64,000 nucleotides of DNA from Streptomyces griseofuscus (lineage in GTDB: Bacteria > Actinomycetota > Actinomycetes > Streptomycetales > Streptomycetaceae). The notes beneath the pieces were generated by a model. It was not told where the DNA came from. It made no database searches and saw only the letters and a list, made by a program, of their open reading frames with translations. Below are positions 16,483 to 24,917 of this stretch, piece after piece; positions within the stretch are counted from its first letter, which is position 1; each line of letters opens with the position of its first letter. A program made the position numbers and the translations under genes. The DNA lies in the NCBI RefSeq assembly GCF_014673495.1, contig NZ_CP051006.1, forward strand, positions 3,224,001 through 3,288,000. Direction: 5' to 3'.

Positions 16483-17124
16483 GTGACAGCCATCGAGCAG
16501 ACAGAGGCAGCACGCCCGCGCGGCACCCGGCTGCCGCGCCGAGCCCGACGGAACCAGTTGCTGGGCGCCGCCCAGGAGGTCTTCGTCGCACAGGGCTACC
16601 ACGCCGCGGCGATGGACGACATCGCCGAGCGGGCCGGCGTCAGCAAGCCGGTGCTCTACCAGCACTTCCCGGGCAAGCTCGACCTCTACCTCGCGCTGCT
16701 GGACCAGCACTGCGAGGCGCTGATCCGGTCGGTGCGCGGCGCGCTGGCGTCGACGACCGACAACAAGCAGCGGGTGCGGGCGACCATGGACGCCTACTTC
16801 GCCTATGTGGAGGACGACGGCGGCGCCTTCCGGCTGGTCTTCGAGTCGGACCTGACGAACGAGCCCGCCGTGCGCGAGCGCGTCGACAAGGTGACCACCG
16901 AGTGCGCCGAGGCGATCTGCGAGGTGATCGCGGAGGACACCGGGCTCTCGCGCGCGGAGTCCATGCTGCTCGCCTCCGGTCTCGGCGGGCTCGCCCAGGT
17001 GGTGGCCCGTTCCTGGCTGCACAGCGATCGCAGTGTGCCGCGCGACAACGCGGTGCAGCTCCTCGCCTCGCTCGCCTGGCGCGGCATCGCGGGCTTCCCG
17101 CTGCACGGCAACGAGCACCACTGA
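16483..17124 (+). CDS. TetR-family transcriptional regulator
   Basis: A 213-residue TetR regulator. The DNA-binding domain is at residues 20-65 (RRNQLLGAAQEVFVAQGYHAAAMDDIAERAGVSK and VLYQHFPGKLDLYLALL, each part of the HTH). The C-terminal ligand domain has no recognised ligand. GTG at 16483 is chosen because GGGAGG lies 4 nt upstream; the ATG at 16459 has no such site. The position before DUF3107 equals Rv3208 in mycobacteria. Confidence 0.92.
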   Translation: MTAIEQTEAARPRGTRLPRRARRNQLLGAAQEVFVAQGYHAAAMDDIAERAGVSKPVLYQHFPGKLDLYLALLDQHCEALIRSVRGALASTTDNKQRVRATMDAYFAYVEDDGGAFRLVFESDLTNEPAVRERVDKVTTECAEAICEVIAEDTGLSRAESMLLASGLGGLAQVVARSWLHSDRSVPRDNAVQLLASLAWRGIAGFPLHGNEHH

Positions 17125-17266
17125 GTCGCGCCACGGGGTTCATTCCCGGACGGTGTTCGCTGTTGGCGTTCCCGGTCGGCCGCGTGCACGTCCCCTCACC
17201 GGGCTAATGTGTGCAGGTACGGCGCGGAAGATCGCGCACTTAACTGACCGTCGGAGGGACAAAGCC

Positions 17267-17494
17267 GTGGAGGTCAAGATCGGCGTGCAGCACGCGCCCC
17301 GCGAGATCGCTCTGGAGAGCGGTCAGAGCGTCGAGGAGGTCGAGCGCCTGGTGTCCGACGCACTCGCCGGGAAGACGCAGCTGCTGACCCTTGAGGACGA
17401 GAAGGGCCGCAAGGTCATGGTGCCGACGGACAAGTTGGCGTACGTGGAGCTCGGCGCGCCGACCGTGCGCAAGGTGGGCTTCGGCGCGCTGTAG
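17267..17494 (+). CDS. DUF3107 family protein
   Basis: A 75-residue protein (VEVKIGVQHAPREIALES ... APTVRKVGFGAL) of the actinobacterial DUF3107 family, the mycobacterial counterpart being TB9.4 (Rv3208A). It is soluble, without cysteine, of unknown function. The GTG start has GGAGGGAC upstream. It follows the TetR gene by 142 nt, with its own possible -10 (TAATGT) in the gap. Confidence 0.9.
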   Translation: MEVKIGVQHAPREIALESGQSVEEVERLVSDALAGKTQLLTLEDEKGRKVMVPTDKLAYVELGAPTVRKVGFGAL

Positions 17495-17506
17495 TCAAGG
17501 CCATGG

Positions 17507-17541
17507 CAAGGGCCCGGCGGCATTCGGCCGCCGGGCCCTTG
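17507..17541 (+). terminator. intrinsic terminator after DUF3107
   Basis: A perfect 15-bp stem CAAGGGCCCGGCGGC / GCCGCCGGGCCCTTG with an ATTCG loop lies 13 nt after the stop codon. Confidence 0.85.
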
Positions 17542-17679
17542 TGCTGAGCGGATGGCGCCGAGCGGATTCGCACACAGTAACGCCACAACTCCCCCATAGC
17601 GGAGGATTGCAATCCGCAGGTCACGGGTAGTACGGGCTACGACCGTTCAAGGCAGACCGGCCGTGGGAGGGACCCCGTC

Positions 17680-17943
17680 ATGATCCTGGAAGCACTCGGC
17701 ACCGCCGTGCTCGGTCTCCTGCTCGCCTGGGCGGCGACCGTCCGCCTCGCCCACCGCCTCCCGAACCGCCCCCTGGTCTATTCGACCGGCACCGCGGGCG
17801 CCCTTCTGGGCGACTTCGTCACCAACAGCGCCCTGGGCTCGGGCTCCGTCGTGGTCCCCGTCCTGGGCGCGGCGATCATCTCGGCGGCATCCCTGTCCCT
17901 GCTTCTACGCCCGTCACGCGCGCGCCGCTCCCTGACGGCGTAA
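17680..17943 (+). CDS. small hydrophobic membrane protein
   Basis: An 87-residue protein with two or three hydrophobic stretches: the N-terminal ALGTAVLGLLLAWAATVRLA, a Gly/Ala-rich middle segment, and VVVPVLGAAIISAASLSLLL, ending in an Arg-rich tail. ATG at 17680 has GGGAGGGAC upstream. No known domain; probably a streptomycete-specific inner-membrane protein. Confidence 0.75.
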   Translation: MILEALGTAVLGLLLAWAATVRLAHRLPNRPLVYSTGTAGALLGDFVTNSALGSGSVVVPVLGAAIISAASLSLLLRPSRARRSLTA

Positions 17944-18058
17944 GCGGAAGCGCCCCGATGGGGCGCGGGGCTCTGTTCGATATGCGGCTCCGCCGCGTGG
18001 GCGCGACAAGCCACAGCGCACCACCACCCGCACCGCCCCCCACGGAGCGCACCGCTTC

Positions 18059-18802
18059 TCAGGCCGCGAGGCCCAGCGCGGCCATCCGCTTGGTGTGCGC
18101 CTCCGTGATCCGCGTGAACATCCGCCCCACCTCGGCCAGATCGAACCCGTCGGCCACCCCGCCGACCAGCATCGTGGACAGCGCGTCCCGGTCCGCCACC
18201 ACCCGCTGCGACTGCGACAGCGCCTCACCCATCAGCCGCCGCGCCCACAGCGCGAGCCGCCCGCCGACCCGCGGATCGGCGTCGATCGCGGCCCGCACCT
18301 TCTCCACCGCGAACTCCGCGTGCCCGGTGTCGTCGAGCACCGCGAGCACCAGTTCCCGGGTGTCGATGTCGAGCCGCGCCGCCACCTCCCGGTAGAAGTC
18401 GCTCGCGATCGAGTCGCCGACGTACGCCTTGACCAGGCCCTCCAGCCAGTCCGAGGGCGCCGTCTGCCGGTGGAAGCCGTCCAGTGCGGCGACGAACGGG
18501 TCCATCGCGCCCGTCGGGTCCTCGCCGATCTCCGTCAGCCGGTTCCGCAGCCGCTCGAAGTGGTGGAACTCGGCCGACGCCATCTTCGCCAGCTCGGCCT
18601 TGTCCCCGAGGGTCGGCGCCAGCTTCGCGTCCTCCGCGAGCCGCTCGAACGCCGCGAGCTCTCCATAGGCGAGCGCCCCGAGCAGATCCACGACGGCGGC
18701 GCGGTAGTGCGGCTCGGCGGCGGCCTGCGCCCAGTCCTGCGCGGCGACACCGGTCGGTACGGGGGCGGCGGACGCGTTCTCAGGCTTGTCAGAGCTAGTC
18801 AT
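18059..18802 (-). CDS. ferritin-like fold protein (MiaE-like)
   Basis: A 247-residue helical protein. Carboxylate/His residues suited to a di-iron site appear in LAYGELAAFERLAEDA, MASAEFHHFERL and DDTGHAEFAVEKV. It belongs to the actinobacterial MiaE-like family (Rv3210c neighbourhood). MiaE hydroxylates a modified tRNA base, but this branch is uncharacterised. ATG at 18802 is preferred to the in-frame start at 19060, which would add 86 unlikely residues. Confidence 0.85.
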   Translation of the reverse strand: MTSSDKPENASAAPVPTGVAAQDWAQAAAEPHYRAAVVDLLGALAYGELAAFERLAEDAKLAPTLGDKAELAKMASAEFHHFERLRNRLTEIGEDPTGAMDPFVAALDGFHRQTAPSDWLEGLVKAYVGDSIASDFYREVAARLDIDTRELVLAVLDDTGHAEFAVEKVRAAIDADPRVGGRLALWARRLMGEALSQSQRVVADRDALSTMLVGGVADGFDLAEVGRMFTRITEAHTKRMAALGLAA

Positions 18803-19212
18803 GAGGCGCACAATAGCCCGCTTGGCGCCCCCCTCAAGCCCCCGGTCGATCACTGTGACCACCACTACGTGACCAATTCGGCCATCGCATGTGCGTGGAT
18901 CCGGGGTATGGTGGTATTGCGCCTGGGAGTGCGTCGACGGTGTTCGACGTGTTCCGACAGGTTGCACGCATGAGGATGCCCGGTCGGTGGCCCGATCGGC
19001 TCCGACCCGACAGACCTCCGTGGCCGTACGGCTCAATACGTACGACGACCGGAGGGACACCCTCAGCGGTACGAGCGCTAGAGCGTCGGCCGAGGTCCCC
19101 TGTCTACGGCTTGCCTTGACAGGTACGCCTGTACGGCAGCCGACGTCCCCGACAGGTCAGTCATGGCCCCCCGCGCTCGCCTCGCACCGCGCCACACAGA
19201 AGAGGCAGCACC
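18803..19212. other. 410-nt region upstream of the DEAD-box helicase
   Basis: No convincing gene lies here. It must hold the promoters of the divergent MiaE-like and helicase genes. A TTGACA hexamer is at 19116-19121 (plus strand) but without a clear -10 at 17 nt. Several short GTAC-centred palindromic words (CCGTACGG, TACGTA) occur. A long 5' leader for the helicase is possible. Confidence 0.4.
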
Positions 19213-21912
19213 CTGACTACGACGTTTCGAGACCTTGGGATCCTCCCCGAGACCGCCGAGGCCCTGGAGGCCGTCGGCATCGTCAACCCCTTCCCCATCC
19301 AGGAGATGACGCTTCCCGTCGCCCTTTCCGGCACGGACGTCATCGGCCAGGCCAAGACCGGCACCGGCAAGACGCTGGGCTTCGGCCTCCCCCTCCTGGA
19401 GCGCGTGACCGTTCCCGCCGATGTCGAGGCCGGACGCGCCACCACCGACGCCCTCACGGACGCCCCGCAGGCGCTGGTCGTCGTCCCCACCCGCGAGCTG
19501 TGCACCCAGGTCACCAACGACCTCCAGACGGCCGGCAAGGTCCGTAATGTGCGCGTGCTGGCGATCTACGGCGGCCGGGCCTACGAGCCCCAGGTCGAGG
19601 CCCTGAAGAAGGGCGTCGACGTCGTCGTCGGCACCCCGGGCCGGCTGCTCGACCTCGCGGGCCAGAAGAAGCTCGACCTGAAGCACATCAAGTCCCTCGT
19701 CCTCGACGAGGCCGACGAGATGCTCGACCTGGGCTTCCTGCCCGACGTCGAGAAGATCATCGGCATGCTCCCGGCCAGGCGCCAGACCATGCTGTTCTCG
19801 GCGACCATGCCGGGCGCGGTCATCGGTCTCGCCCGCCGCTACATGTCCCGGCCCACGCACATCCGCGCCACCGCGCCGGACGACGAGGGCGCGACGGTCG
19901 CGAACATCAAGCAGTTCATCTACCGCGGCCACTCCATGGACAAGCCGGAGATGATCGCGCGCATCCTCCAGGCCGAGGGCCGCGGGCTCGCGATGATCTT
20001 CTGCCGCACCAAGCGCACGGCCGCCGACATCGCCGAGCAGCTCCAGCGCCGCGGTTTCGCCTCCGGCGCGGTCCACGGCGACCTCGGACAGGGCGCCCGC
20101 GAGCAGGCGCTGCGCGCGTTCCGCAACGGCAAGGTCGACGTCCTGGTCTGCACCGATGTCGCCGCGCGCGGTATCGACGTCGAGGGCGTCACCCACGTCA
20201 TCAACTACCAGTCCCCCGAGGACGAGAAGACGTACCTGCACCGCGTCGGCCGCACCGGCCGCGCGGGCGCCAAGGGTACGGCGATCACGTTCGTGGACTG
20301 GGACGACATCCCGCGCTGGCAGCTGATCAACAAGGCGCTGGAGCTGGACTTCAACGACCCGGTGGAGACGTACTCCACGTCCCCGCACCTTTTCTCCGAC
20401 CTCGGCATCCCCGCGGGCACCAAGGGCGTCCTGCCCCGCTCGGAGCGGACCCGTGCCGGTCTGGACGCGGAGGTGCTGGAGGACCTGGGCGAGACCGGCG
20501 GACGCGGCTCCCGTGGCCGCGACCGTGATCGTGGCCGCGACCGTGACCGCGACCGTGGTCGTGGTGGCCGCCAGGACCGCCAGGACCGTACCGAGTCCCC
20601 CGCCGCCGAGCAGGAGCGTCCGGCGCGCACCCCGCGCCGTCGCCGTCGCACCCGGGGCGGCGCCCCGATGGACGCGGCCGCGCAGGCACCGGCCACCGAG
20701 TCCACGTCCGTGGAGGAGTCGGCGACCCGCACTCCGCGCCGCCGTCGTCGCACCCGGAACGGCGCCCAGGCGCCGGCCGCGGTGACGCCGGTCGTCGAGG
20801 TGAGCACCGAGGCGCCGCAGGAGGCGCCCGTGGCCGCCCCGGCCCCCGCCACGGCGGAGGTCGCGGAGGTCGTGGAGAAGCCGCGTCGCCGTCGTACCCG
20901 CAAGGCCGCGGAGCCCGTGGCGGCGGAGCCGGTCGAGAGCGCCGTCGTGGAGACCCCGGCGCCGGCCCCGGCCGTCGTCGCGGAGCCCGAGGCGGAGGCC
21001 AAGCCGCGCCGCCGTACCCGCAAGGCGGCCGAGCCGGTCGCCGAGGCCGTGGTGGAGACGGTGGAGGAGGCCAAGCCGCGCCGCCGTACCCGCAAGGCCG
21101 CCGAGGCTCCCGCTGTCACCGCGGAGGCCGAGGCTGTCGAGGCGGAGCCCAAGGCGCGCCGCACCCGTAAGGCGGCCGTCGCGAAGACGGACGCGGTGGA
21201 GACGGACGCGGTCGAGGCCGAGCCCAAGCCGCGGCGCACCCGCAAGACCGCCGCCGCCAAGCCGGAGACCGACGCCCCCGAGGCCGAGGCCAAGCCCCGC
21301 CGCACCCGCAAGACGGCTGCCGCAGCCGAGACCGCGACGGACACCGCCGAGGCCCCCGAGGCCAAGCCGCGCCGCACGCGCAAGACCGCCGCCGCCGTCG
21401 AGGCGACCGAGGGCACCGAGGCCGCGCCGCGTCGCCGTACGCGCAAGGCCGCGGAGCCGGTCGCCGAGGCCGAGGCTGTCGAGGCGGAGCCCAAGGCGCG
21501 CCGCACCCGTAAGGCGGCCGTCGCGAAGACGGACGCGGTGGAGACGGACGCGGTCGAGGCCGAGCCCAAGCCGCGGCGCACCCGCAAGACCGCCGCCGCC
21601 AAGCCGGAGACCGAGGCCCCCGAGGCCGAGGCCAAGCCCCGCCGCACCCGCAAGACGGCTGCCGCAGCCGAGACCGCGACGGACACCGCCGAGGCCCCCG
21701 AGGCCAAGCCGCGCCGCACGCGCAAGACCGCCGCCGCCGTTGAAACGGCCGACGGGGTCGAGCCGGCCGCTCCGAAGGCGCGGCGGACCCGCAAGGCCGT
21801 CGCCGAGACGGCCACCGCGGAGATCCCGGCGCAGGCCACCGGCGAGCCGGAGGCCAAGCCGCGCCGCCGCACCCGCAAGGCGACGGCCTCCGTGGAGGCA
21901 CCGGAAGCCTGA
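19213..21912 (+). CDS. DEAD/DEAH-box ATP-dependent RNA helicase (RhlE-type)
   Basis: About 899 residues. The helicase core is complete: Q motif (TTFRDLGILPETAEALEAVG), AKTGTGKT, PTRELCTQV, GTPGR, DEADEMLD, SATMPG, then VHGDLGQGAREQALRAFRNG, TDVAARGIDVEGV and HRVGRTGRAG. The ~430 C-terminal residues are a basic/acidic repeat tail with many RRxRTRK or PRRTRK motifs, probably for RNA or DNA contact. No ATG/GTG precedes the Q motif in frame; CTG at 19213 after AGAAGAGGCAG is my choice. The first ATG (19306) would cut off the Q motif. Orthologous in position to rhlE (Rv3211). Confidence 0.92.
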   Translation: MTTTFRDLGILPETAEALEAVGIVNPFPIQEMTLPVALSGTDVIGQAKTGTGKTLGFGLPLLERVTVPADVEAGRATTDALTDAPQALVVVPTRELCTQVTNDLQTAGKVRNVRVLAIYGGRAYEPQVEALKKGVDVVVGTPGRLLDLAGQKKLDLKHIKSLVLDEADEMLDLGFLPDVEKIIGMLPARRQTMLFSATMPGAVIGLARRYMSRPTHIRATAPDDEGATVANIKQFIYRGHSMDKPEMIARILQAEGRGLAMIFCRTKRTAADIAEQLQRRGFASGAVHGDLGQGAREQALRAFRNGKVDVLVCTDVAARGIDVEGVTHVINYQSPEDEKTYLHRVGRTGRAGAKGTAITFVDWDDIPRWQLINKALELDFNDPVETYSTSPHLFSDLGIPAGTKGVLPRSERTRAGLDAEVLEDLGETGGRGSRGRDRDRGRDRDRDRGRGGRQDRQDRTESPAAEQERPARTPRRRRRTRGGAPMDAAAQAPATESTSVEESATRTPRRRRRTRNGAQAPAAVTPVVEVSTEAPQEAPVAAPAPATAEVAEVVEKPRRRRTRKAAEPVAAEPVESAVVETPAPAPAVVAEPEAEAKPRRRTRKAAEPVAEAVVETVEEAKPRRRTRKAAEAPAVTAEAEAVEAEPKARRTRKAAVAKTDAVETDAVEAEPKPRRTRKTAAAKPETDAPEAEAKPRRTRKTAAAAETATDTAEAPEAKPRRTRKTAAAVEATEGTEAAPRRRTRKAAEPVAEAEAVEAEPKARRTRKAAVAKTDAVETDAVEAEPKPRRTRKTAAAKPETEAPEAEAKPRRTRKTAAAAETATDTAEAPEAKPRRTRKTAAAVETADGVEPAAPKARRTRKAVAETATAEIPAQATGEPEAKPRRRTRKATASVEAPEA
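21124..21740. repeat. 275-bp near-identical duplication in the helicase tail
   Basis: Segment 21124-21398 is repeated at 21466-21740 (342-bp period, 114 codons). I see one difference, GAC to GAG, turning ETDAPEAE into ETEAPEAE. Each unit encodes four (P/A)RRTRK-type motifs. Near-identity at the DNA level implies recent duplication or gene conversion. Confidence 0.9.
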
Positions 21913-21933
21913 TCCGGCGCCGCCGCGGTCTCT

Positions 21934-21967
21934 GACGGCCCGGTCCACCTCGGTGGGCCGGGCCGTC
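21934..21967 (+). terminator. terminator after the helicase gene
   Basis: Arms GACGGCCCGGtCCACC (21934-21949) and GGTGGgCCGGGCCGTC (21952-21967) form a 15-bp stem interrupted by one mismatch, with a tight CT loop, 22 nt after the stop. Confidence 0.75.
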
Positions 21968-22004
21968 GGCATTCCCCCGGCACCCTGCGGCTAACCTCTC
22001 CCCC

Positions 22005-22886
22005 ATGAGCAGGCCCGATACCTTCGTACCGCCCCCCGGCGCCCATGCGTACGCGCTGGACACCGCGCGCGGGGAGTTCGCCGTCGTCGACGCTCCGGTG
22101 GCCGAGGGGGTCGAGGCGAAGGGGGTCGTCCTGCTGCTGCCCGGGTTCACCGGCAGCAAGGAGGACTTCAACCCGCTGCATGTGCCGCTGGCCGAGCGCG
22201 GGTATCGGACCGTGGCCGTGGACGGGCGCGGGCAGTTCGAGTCGGACGGCCCCGAGTACGACGAATCCGCCTACGCGCAGGGCGAGTTGGCGGCGGATGT
22301 GCTGGCGCAGGCCGCGGCGCTCGGCGAGCCGGTGCATCTGCTGGGCCACTCCTTCGGCGGCCAGGTCGCCCGCGCCGCCGTCCTGCTGGACCACGCGCCC
22401 TTCCGGTCCCTGACCCTGATGGCATCGGGACCGGCGCGGATCTCGGAGTCCCAGCAGGAGCGGGTACGGCTGCTGCGGGACGCGCTGGCCGTGCTGACCA
22501 TGGCGCAAGTGTGGGACGCGATGCGGGAGATGGACGCGCCCGAGCAGACCGGCACGCCGCAGCCGGGTGACGCCCCGGACGTCCAGGAGGACATGCGGCG
22601 CCGCTGGATGGGCACGAAGCCCGCCCAACTCCTCGCCGCCGGGCGCCAGTTGTGCGCGGAGCCGGACCGGGTCGCGGAACTGGCCGCCCTGGCGCTGCCG
22701 TGCCATGTCGTGTCGGGCGCGTACGACGACACCTGGCCGGTGCCGCTGCTGGACGACATGGCGATACGGCTCGGCGCGCACCGCACGATCATCGACGGCA
22801 CCGAGCACTCCCCCAACACCGAGCGCCCGCTGGAGACCGCCACCGCCCTCGCCGACTTCTGGGACGGCTCCGGCGGCGATCGCTAG
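22005..22886 (+). CDS. alpha/beta hydrolase
   Basis: A 293-residue alpha/beta hydrolase with LLPGFTGSKEDF (oxyanion region), GHSFGG (nucleophile serine), a late acid near SGAYDDTWPV and histidine in DGTEHSPN. No signal peptide. There is no Shine-Dalgarno sequence; TAACCT at 21992-21997 ends 7 nt before the ATG, so the mRNA is probably leaderless. The substrate is unknown. Its stop codon overlaps that of the convergent NYN gene. Confidence 0.88.
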   Translation: MSRPDTFVPPPGAHAYALDTARGEFAVVDAPVAEGVEAKGVVLLLPGFTGSKEDFNPLHVPLAERGYRTVAVDGRGQFESDGPEYDESAYAQGELAADVLAQAAALGEPVHLLGHSFGGQVARAAVLLDHAPFRSLTLMASGPARISESQQERVRLLRDALAVLTMAQVWDAMREMDAPEQTGTPQPGDAPDVQEDMRRRWMGTKPAQLLAAGRQLCAEPDRVAELAALALPCHVVSGAYDDTWPVPLLDDMAIRLGAHRTIIDGTEHSPNTERPLETATALADFWDGSGGDR

Positions 22887-23779
22887 TACTGCGCCTGCAA
22901 GTGGTCCCAGAACCCGTCCCTGAGGGCCCGGCGCAGATCGGCCTGGCCGCGCAGGGAGTACTGGAGCAGGCCCTCGGCCTCGACCAGCAGGTCCTGGTCG
23001 ACGGAGCCGGGCAGATAGGGGTGGCCCGGCAGCAGCTCGACCAGGGCGTCGCGGCCCCGGGAGGCCAGCCACTTGGCGGCGATCTGGGCGCCGACGAAGC
23101 GGACGTCCTCACGGGTGGGCCGGGCCCCGGCGCCGGCCTCGTAGGCGGCGGCCGTGCGCCGGGAGACGTACGGCTTGAAGAACTCCAGGTCCAGGGTGCG
23201 CTGGCTGTCGACCTCCCACAGCAGCGGCTCGGCCTGGTTGCGGCCCTCGGGTGCCTCGATGCCCCACAGATGGACGCGGGCGCCGTAGCCCTGGGCGGCC
23301 TCGACCGCGGAGACCAGATCCTCGTCGCCGCCGAGCAGGGCCGCGTCGCTGATGGCGCGGTGCCGGGCCAGTGACTCCAGATCCGTGCGGATGAGGGAGT
23401 CGACGCCCTTCTGCTGGTTGTTGGCGTTGAGGTTGCCGAGGCGGACCTTGACGTCGGGGAGTTCGGCGATGGACTGCTGCTCGGCGGTGTGGATGCGGCG
23501 CCGGGCGCCGTCGTACCAGTAGACGCGCAGCAGCCGGCTGTCCGCGAAGACGGTGCGGGCGCGGTCGATCAGCGCGTCGATCAGGCCCTCGGCGTCGACG
23601 TCGAAGGCCCGGCGGTCCTCCGTCCCGGCGACCAGGCGGCCGGCGGCCGCGTACAGATACCCGGCGTCCACGAAGATCGCGTGGGTCGAGGGTGTCTTCG
23701 CCACCTCGGCGAGCATGCGTTCGAGCAGCTCATTCGTACGGTCGATGCGGGTGGCGAGATGCGCCAGGTCGTCGTTCAT
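22883..23779 (-). CDS. NYN/PIN-like domain protein (LabA/DUF88 family)
   Basis: A 298-residue protein. The NYN nuclease-like domain starts at HAIFVDAGYLYAAAGRL with the first aspartate, and continues with KGVDSLIRTDLESLA and ALLGGDEDLVSAVEAAQGYGARVHLW, giving the Asp set of PIN-like RNases. A C-terminal OST-HTH-like or helical extension follows (LVELLPGHPYLPGSVDQDLL). It may process RNA. The two convergent stop codons overlap at the palindrome CTAG (22883-22886). Confidence 0.85.
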   Translation of the reverse strand: MNDDLAHLATRIDRTNELLERMLAEVAKTPSTHAIFVDAGYLYAAAGRLVAGTEDRRAFDVDAEGLIDALIDRARTVFADSRLLRVYWYDGARRRIHTAEQQSIAELPDVKVRLGNLNANNQQKGVDSLIRTDLESLARHRAISDAALLGGDEDLVSAVEAAQGYGARVHLWGIEAPEGRNQAEPLLWEVDSQRTLDLEFFKPYVSRRTAAAYEAGAGARPTREDVRFVGAQIAAKWLASRGRDALVELLPGHPYLPGSVDQDLLVEAEGLLQYSLRGQADLRRALRDGFWDHLQAQY

Positions 23780-24015
23780 CGCCCCCCATTCTCCTCGCCG
23801 TCACAGTGTGAACACAACTGCTCCCGGTCAGTCCCAGGCGATCTCATACGGTCACCGACGACCACCTACCGGTCAGTAGTTAGGCGTTCGAAAAATTTCT
23901 TTAGCGTAGGGAATGTTTGTAACACGAGGCACGTTGACTCAGTACGACGCCGGATACACATCCGGCGCGCCAAGTAGTTCTCCGCAGGAGGATGACCAGA
24001 CGAAGGGAGAAGCCT
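23780..24015. promoter_or_regulatory. divergent promoter region with an inverted repeat
   Basis: 236 nt between the NYN gene and a 50-residue ORF. It contains TTGACT at 23934-23939 and an 8-bp inverted repeat CGCCGGAT-ACAC-ATCCGGCG (23948-23967), which could be an operator or a leader hairpin for the small gene. The region near 23885-23910 is unusually AT-rich for this genome. Confidence 0.45.
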
Positions 24016-24168
24016 GTGCGCTTCGAAATCATGCGTCTCGACGAGGTCGACGGCACCACCGTGGACAGCACCGTCGTGGACGCCGCCTCCGTCAACCGGA
24101 TCGTTCAGCAGGCCGCCGCAGTGGGGCAGCGCCTGTGGATCCGCCCGGCCGAAACCCCGGCCTCGTAA
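24016..24168 (+). CDS. 50-residue conserved small protein
   Basis: GTG start with GAAGGGAGAAGCCT upstream, encoding a 50-residue protein (begins VRFEIMRLDEVDGTTVDSTV, ends QRLWIRPAETPAS). It is amphipathic, without cysteine or membrane helix. It has good codon bias and its own promoter-sized leader with an inverted repeat, so I consider it real. Function unknown. Confidence 0.7.
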   Translation: MRFEIMRLDEVDGTTVDSTVVDAASVNRIVQQAAAVGQRLWIRPAETPAS

Positions 24169-24188
24169 CGGGGTTCCCGCTCAAGCCT

Positions 24189-24231
24189 TCCGGGGGAACC
24201 GAGCCGTATACGACGGCGCGGTCCCCCCGGA
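24189..24231. terminator. hairpin between the small gene and marC
   Basis: TCCGGGGGAACCG (24189-24201) pairs with CGGTCCCCCCGGA (24219-24231) with one mismatch and a 17-nt loop, between convergent genes. Confidence 0.6.
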
Positions 24232-24242
24232 TCACCTGAGCG

Positions 24243-24848
24243 TCAGCTTCCGTGGATCACCTGGGTGATCCCGTTGATGATCTGCTGCACCGCGATCGCG
24301 GAGAGCATCATGCCCGCGAGCCGCGTCACCAGGACCACACCGCCGTCCTTGATGACCCGGATGATCAGCAGCGAGTAGCGCATCACCAGCCACAGCACCA
24401 CATGGATCGCGAGGATCGCGACCCACACGGATATCTGCGTGCTCACGCTGCCGGCCTTCTGCACGGCCAGGATGACGGACACGATCGCGCCGGGCCCCGC
24501 GAGCAGCGGCATGCCGAGCGGCACCAGCGCCACATTGACGTCCTTGGTCGCCTTCGGCTCGTCGTTCTTGCCGGTGAGCAGGTCGAGCGCGATCAGCAGG
24601 AGCAGCAGACCGCCCGCGATCATCAGGGCGGGCACGGACACATGCAGATAGTCGAGGATCTGGTGCCCGAGGACGCCGAAGACGGCGATGACCCCGAACG
24701 CGACGCAGACGGCCTGGAACGCCATCCGCTTCTGCACCTTCGCCGGCCGTCCCGCGGTCAGGGCGAGGAAGATCGGGGTGATCCCAGGGGGATCCATGAT
24801 GACAAAAAGGGTCAGGAACAGAGAGCCGAAGACGGCGATGTCGAACAT
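24243..24848 (-). CDS. MarC family integral membrane protein
   Basis: A 201-residue protein with six hydrophobic helices. MarC/UPF0056 signatures are FVIMDPPGITPIFLALT near residue 16 and GMPLLAGPGAIVSVILA in the middle. Despite the name, MarC proteins are not proven drug exporters and their role is unknown. It follows the PHP gene by about 70 nt on the same strand and may be co-transcribed with it. Confidence 0.92.
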   Translation of the reverse strand: MFDIAVFGSLFLTLFVIMDPPGITPIFLALTAGRPAKVQKRMAFQAVCVAFGVIAVFGVLGHQILDYLHVSVPALMIAGGLLLLLIALDLLTGKNDEPKATKDVNVALVPLGMPLLAGPGAIVSVILAVQKAGSVSTQISVWVAILAIHVVLWLVMRYSLLIIRVIKDGGVVLVTRLAGMMLSAIAVQQIINGITQVIHGS

Positions 24849-24917
24849 GCGGAAGTACTGGCCTTGCTGAAGAAGAAGAACTGAGGGTGTGAGCGCGCGT
24901 CGGCCGCGGAGGCGGCC

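Noticed and set aside
19078..21972. A 964-codon minus-strand open frame opposite the helicase
   Set aside because: Leu/Gly/Arg-rich antisense translation of the repetitive helicase tail; no start site or domain. High GC makes such frames common.
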